A stretch of DNA of 9,085 bases from Saprospiraceae bacterium (lineage in GTDB: Bacteria > Bacteroidota > Bacteroidia > Chitinophagales > Saprospiraceae). Positions 7,509 through 9,085 of this stretch are shown in pieces. Under the pieces are notes generated by a model. The model did no database searches. It was given only the letters and a program-made list of their open reading frames with translations, and was not told the origin of the DNA. A program made the translations under genes and the position numbers. The stretch spans positions 1 to 9,085 of the forward strand of contig JABDLW010000788.1 of assembly GCA_013001805.1 (NCBI GenBank), given 5' to 3'. Within the stretch, counting starts at the first letter, position 1. Each line of letters starts with the position of its first letter.

Positions 7509-7886
7509 TTAGCGGGTATTGATTTCCACGATACCTCCGGCATTCGATTTTCCTGTAACCGTTCGATGAGTCAGATTAATACCTACCCGGATGGAAACCA
7601 CTTCATCCATATTGATAAGATCGTTGACCGCATTGTAATCATGTCCCACCTCCATCCCATTCACCATATATAGTAAATCGCTTTGCTGGGAGCGCCTTGA
7701 TCGGATATTTACATTTCTGCCAAATCCCGTGACAAGAAGCCCTGGTTCCTGTCGCAAGGCTGCAGCCAGGTCGAAAAAATGACCGTACCCCGGACGCTGG
7801 CTAGTAGATTGTTCTTCAACTCTGGATGTTGTTGAGCAATTCATTAGTAGCGGCACTAATAAGATAAAGACAATTGATGTTTTCAT
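7509..7886 (-). CDS. Small lipoprotein consisting of a stand-alone TonB-receptor plug domain
   Basis: A 125-residue protein with a lipoprotein signal (MKTSIVFILLVPLLMNC, lipidated Cys17), then a short Ser/Thr/Glu/Gln-rich linker. From residue 38 to the end it looks like a SusC/TonB-dependent receptor plug. It has D-L-A-A-A-L-R-Q-E-P-G-L at 39-50, NVNIRSRRS at 58-66, LLYMVNGMEV at 71-80, the M-D-E-V-V-S-I-R-V strand at 93-101, and G-K-S-N-A-G-G-I-V-E-I-N-T at 112-124, the classic end of a plug. There is no room for a 22-strand barrel and no sign of a lost one: the stop follows the usual plug end and a terminator hairpin comes 43 bases later. It is therefore an intact small gene rather than a fragment. 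Likely anchored in the outer membrane; its partner is unknown. It might occupy or regulate a barrel encoded elsewhere, or be a repurposed fold. ATG 7884-7886 is the natural start. It is divergent from the LysR-family regulator. Confidence 0.85.
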   Translation of the reverse strand: MKTSIVFILLVPLLMNCSTTSRVEEQSTSQRPGYGHFFDLAAALRQEPGLLVTGFGRNVNIRSRRSQQSDLLYMVNGMEVGHDYNAVNDLINMDEVVSIRVGINLTHRTVTGKSNAGGIVEINTR

Positions 7887-7908
7887 AATCCAAGATTTTG
7901 GTTGGTAT

Positions 7909-7918
7909 TTCGGCCGAA
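7909..7918. promoter_or_regulatory. Perfect 10-bp palindrome in the divergent intergenic region
   Basis: TTCGGCCGAA equals its own reverse complement and sits 23-32 bases upstream of the lipoprotein ATG, in otherwise AT-rich sequence. In position it would fall in the 5' leader or near the transcription start of the minus-strand gene, so it could be a repressor site. This is inference from symmetry and position only. Confidence 0.4.
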
Positions 7919-7968
7919 TTACCCATTAGCAAAATATTATTATCTCAAAGTAAACAGGTCTGGTCCAG

Positions 7969-7987
7969 TTTTGATGTTTGAACAAAA
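7969..7987. promoter_or_regulatory. Candidate LysR-type operator (TTTTG-N9-CAAAA)
   Basis: TTTTG at 7969-7973 and CAAAA at 7983-7987 form a 5-bp dyad spaced by nine bases, so T7972 and A7984 satisfy the T-N11-A rule of LysR-family binding sites. The site covers the -33 element of the regulator's own promoter, which would suit autorepression, and it also lies upstream of the divergent lipoprotein gene. The arms are AT-rich and short, so chance occurrence is possible. Confidence 0.4.
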
Positions 7988-8000
7988 TGATTTATTTTTG
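7970..8000 (+). promoter_or_regulatory. Bacteroidota-type promoter of the LysR-family regulator
   Basis: TTTG at 7970-7973 (-33) and TATTTTTG at 7993-8000 (-7) are separated by 19 bases. Both match the Bacteroidota sigma consensus TTTG and TAnnTTTG, and the spacing is normal. Transcription would begin at about 8006-8008, giving a leader of roughly 20 bases before the ATG at 8026. Confidence 0.65.
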
Positions 8001-8025
8001 TTGTATCTATTAATTATATTCATAC

Positions 8026-8922
8026 ATGGAATTAAGACATCTCAAGATGATTCAGGCGGTTGCCAAGGTGGGGACGCTTTCTCAGGCCAGTAAACAACTC
8101 AATCTAACCCAGTCAGCGCTTAGCCATCAACTGCGGGAGATTGAGGAAGAGCTGGAAACGCCTTTGTTCCATCGAATGAATAAAAAACTGGTCCTATCGC
8201 ATGCCGGCCAGATTATGCTCGAAACGGCAAGTAGTGTCTTAAATAAACTGGAAGAAGCGCGCCAGGAAATCAGGAAAGAGCTCTGCGGAGATATGGGAAC
8301 CATTAATTTGAGTACCCAATGTTACACCTGTTACCATTGGCTGCCATCGGTCTTAAAAACATTTGCTCTGCACCAGGAAAAAATTAAGCTAAATATCCTG
8401 CCAGAATATACACGCGAACCAATACCGGCACTTTTGAATGGTGAGTTGGATCTGGTCATCACCAATTTAATGGGTGAGAGCGATAAAATTGCGTACAGAG
8501 AATTATTCTGGGATGAACAATTAGTAGTGGTGGGTGAAGATCATCCCTGGGCGCTAAAGCCATTTATTTCTGCTGAAGATTTTGCCGAAGAGAATCTCAT
8601 CATTTATTATGGGCCCATAGAAGAAAGTGCGCTGTACCAAAAGGTACTGGCGCCAAAAAATATTAAGCCGAAAAATGTCATCGAAATGCAACTCACGGAA
8701 GCCGCGATCGAAATGATTAAAAGCGGACTTGGCATCAAGGTAATGGCCGCCTGGGCAATTAAACCGTATTTGAAAGACCACCCCATCAAAACCATCCCGA
8801 TCACAAAATCGAGGTTATATCGCACCTGGTATCTGGCCTACCTCAGAGCTGCCGGATGGAAAGATTATTACGACACATTCTGGTCACATCTGGTAGCTAG
8901 TATGAAGGGAGAAAGTATTTAA
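8026..8922 (+). CDS. LysR-family transcriptional regulator, MetR-like
   Basis: A 298-residue cytoplasmic DNA-binding regulator of normal family length. The N-terminal winged helix-turn-helix spans residues 1-60, with the recognition region at about 17-38 (SQASKQLNLTQSALSHQLRE). A linker helix (65-88) leads to the effector-binding domain (about 92-293). Resemblance to MetR is visible by eye: MELRHLKMIQA at the start, TQSALSHQ, then QCYTCYHWLPSVLKTF at 98-113 (E. coli MetR has ECHSCIQWL here), GELDLVITN at 139-147 and LIIYY at 191-195. MetR uses homocysteine to control methionine genes, but no methionine gene is in the window, so the target and ligand remain open. The start at ATG 8026 is supported by the promoter just upstream and by homology from the first residues. 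It diverges from the plug lipoprotein gene over 139 bases, the usual layout for a LysR regulator and its target. Confidence 0.93.
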   Translation: MELRHLKMIQAVAKVGTLSQASKQLNLTQSALSHQLREIEEELETPLFHRMNKKLVLSHAGQIMLETASSVLNKLEEARQEIRKELCGDMGTINLSTQCYTCYHWLPSVLKTFALHQEKIKLNILPEYTREPIPALLNGELDLVITNLMGESDKIAYRELFWDEQLVVVGEDHPWALKPFISAEDFAEENLIIYYGPIEESALYQKVLAPKNIKPKNVIEMQLTEAAIEMIKSGLGIKVMAAWAIKPYLKDHPIKTIPITKSRLYRTWYLAYLRAAGWKDYYDTFWSHLVASMKGESI

Positions 8923-8936
8923 AATCACTTTTAACA

Positions 8937-8989
8937 AATGGGTACCTCTATCAACCCCATTCATGGTAAAAACAATTTTCTTTGAAAAT
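8937..8989 (+). terminator. Weak hairpins downstream of the regulator gene
   Basis: AATGGG (8937-8942) can pair with CCCATT (8956-8961) across a 13-base loop, and ATTTTC (8975-8980) pairs perfectly with GAAAAT (8984-8989). Neither is GC-rich or followed by a proper T-run. They are the nearest candidates for ending the regulator transcript but are not convincing. Confidence 0.25.
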
Positions 8990-9032
8990 CTATTTAATAA
9001 TATGCTTCACCATACTTCGTTGATCGTCAGTC

Positions 9033-9074
9033 AGATAGCTACTGCTATCTTTCTTCCTCCAGCCTTATCTGGCT
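9033..9074. other. Two adjacent hairpins at the right edge
   Basis: AGATAGC (9033-9039) and GCTATCT (9044-9050) form a perfect 7-bp stem with a TACT loop, followed by TTCTTCC. AGCC (9061-9064) and GGCT (9071-9074) form a second, short stem. The first could act as a + strand terminator for the regulator gene about 110 bases downstream of its stop, or be a structured leader of a gene beyond the edge. No coding sequence is recognisable from 8923 to 9085. Confidence 0.35.
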
Positions 9075-9085
9075 CGCATCTTATT

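Noticed and set aside
7509..7886. Plug-domain gene as the broken 5' end of a TonB-dependent receptor
   Set aside because: The protein ends at the natural end of the plug, the signal is a lipoprotein signal, which full-length receptors normally lack, and no barrel sequence lies downstream, only a terminator hairpin and repeats.
7902..8093. 63-codon + strand frame ahead of the regulator
   Set aside because: It crosses the promoter and the start of the LysR gene in another frame and has no protein features.
8026..8922. Naming the regulator metR outright
   Set aside because: Resemblance to MetR is clear in several segments, but no methionine biosynthesis gene is present and LysR subfamilies cannot be assigned safely by eye.

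Overview
The window looks like chromosome from a member of the Bacteroidota, probably an environmental Saprospiria- or Cytophaga-like lineage. Four things suggest this. Start codons lack Shine-Dalgarno sequences. The regulator gene has a good match to the Bacteroidota promoter (TTTG, 19 bases, TATTTTTG). Secreted proteins and lipoproteins dominate. One small lipoprotein is a free-standing plug domain like those of SusC/TonB-dependent receptors. The phylum call is fairly safe; anything finer is a guess.

Layout, left to right. Bases 1-231 hold no certain gene, although one frame is open from the edge to base 216. A lipid kinase of the YegS/DgkB type follows (232-1155, GTG start). About 80-100 bases later comes a large secreted protein built of sortilin/VPS10-like BNR repeats (1239-4427). 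A 367-base gap without a recognisable gene leads to a 733-residue lipoprotein (4795-6996) that joins a carboxypeptidase-regulatory-like domain, one c-type haem motif and a beta-propeller-like region. These three genes all lie on the + strand.

The 512 bases between that gene and the next, convergent gene hold a tandem array of about 2.8 copies of a roughly 102-bp unit whose arms are imperfectly self-complementary, then an 11-bp direct repeat, then a terminator hairpin that reads on the minus strand. The minus-strand gene (7509-7886) encodes the plug-domain lipoprotein. It diverges, across 139 bases, from a MetR-like LysR-family regulator (8026-8922). That divergent region contains the promoter, a dyad fitting a LysR-type operator over its -33 element, and a 10-bp palindrome nearer the lipoprotein gene. 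The last 163 bases hold only short hairpins.

How the genes fit together is largely inference. The BNR protein and the haem-motif lipoprotein are both predicted envelope or secreted proteins with propeller-like repeats, but nothing shows they share a pathway. The regulator and the plug lipoprotein form a classic divergent LysR arrangement, so regulation of the lipoprotein by the regulator is a reasonable hypothesis. I see no mobile element, CRISPR array, tRNA or rRNA. The points most worth following up are the orphan plug lipoprotein with its divergent regulator, the haem-motif/propeller lipoprotein family, and the dyad-containing tandem repeat.
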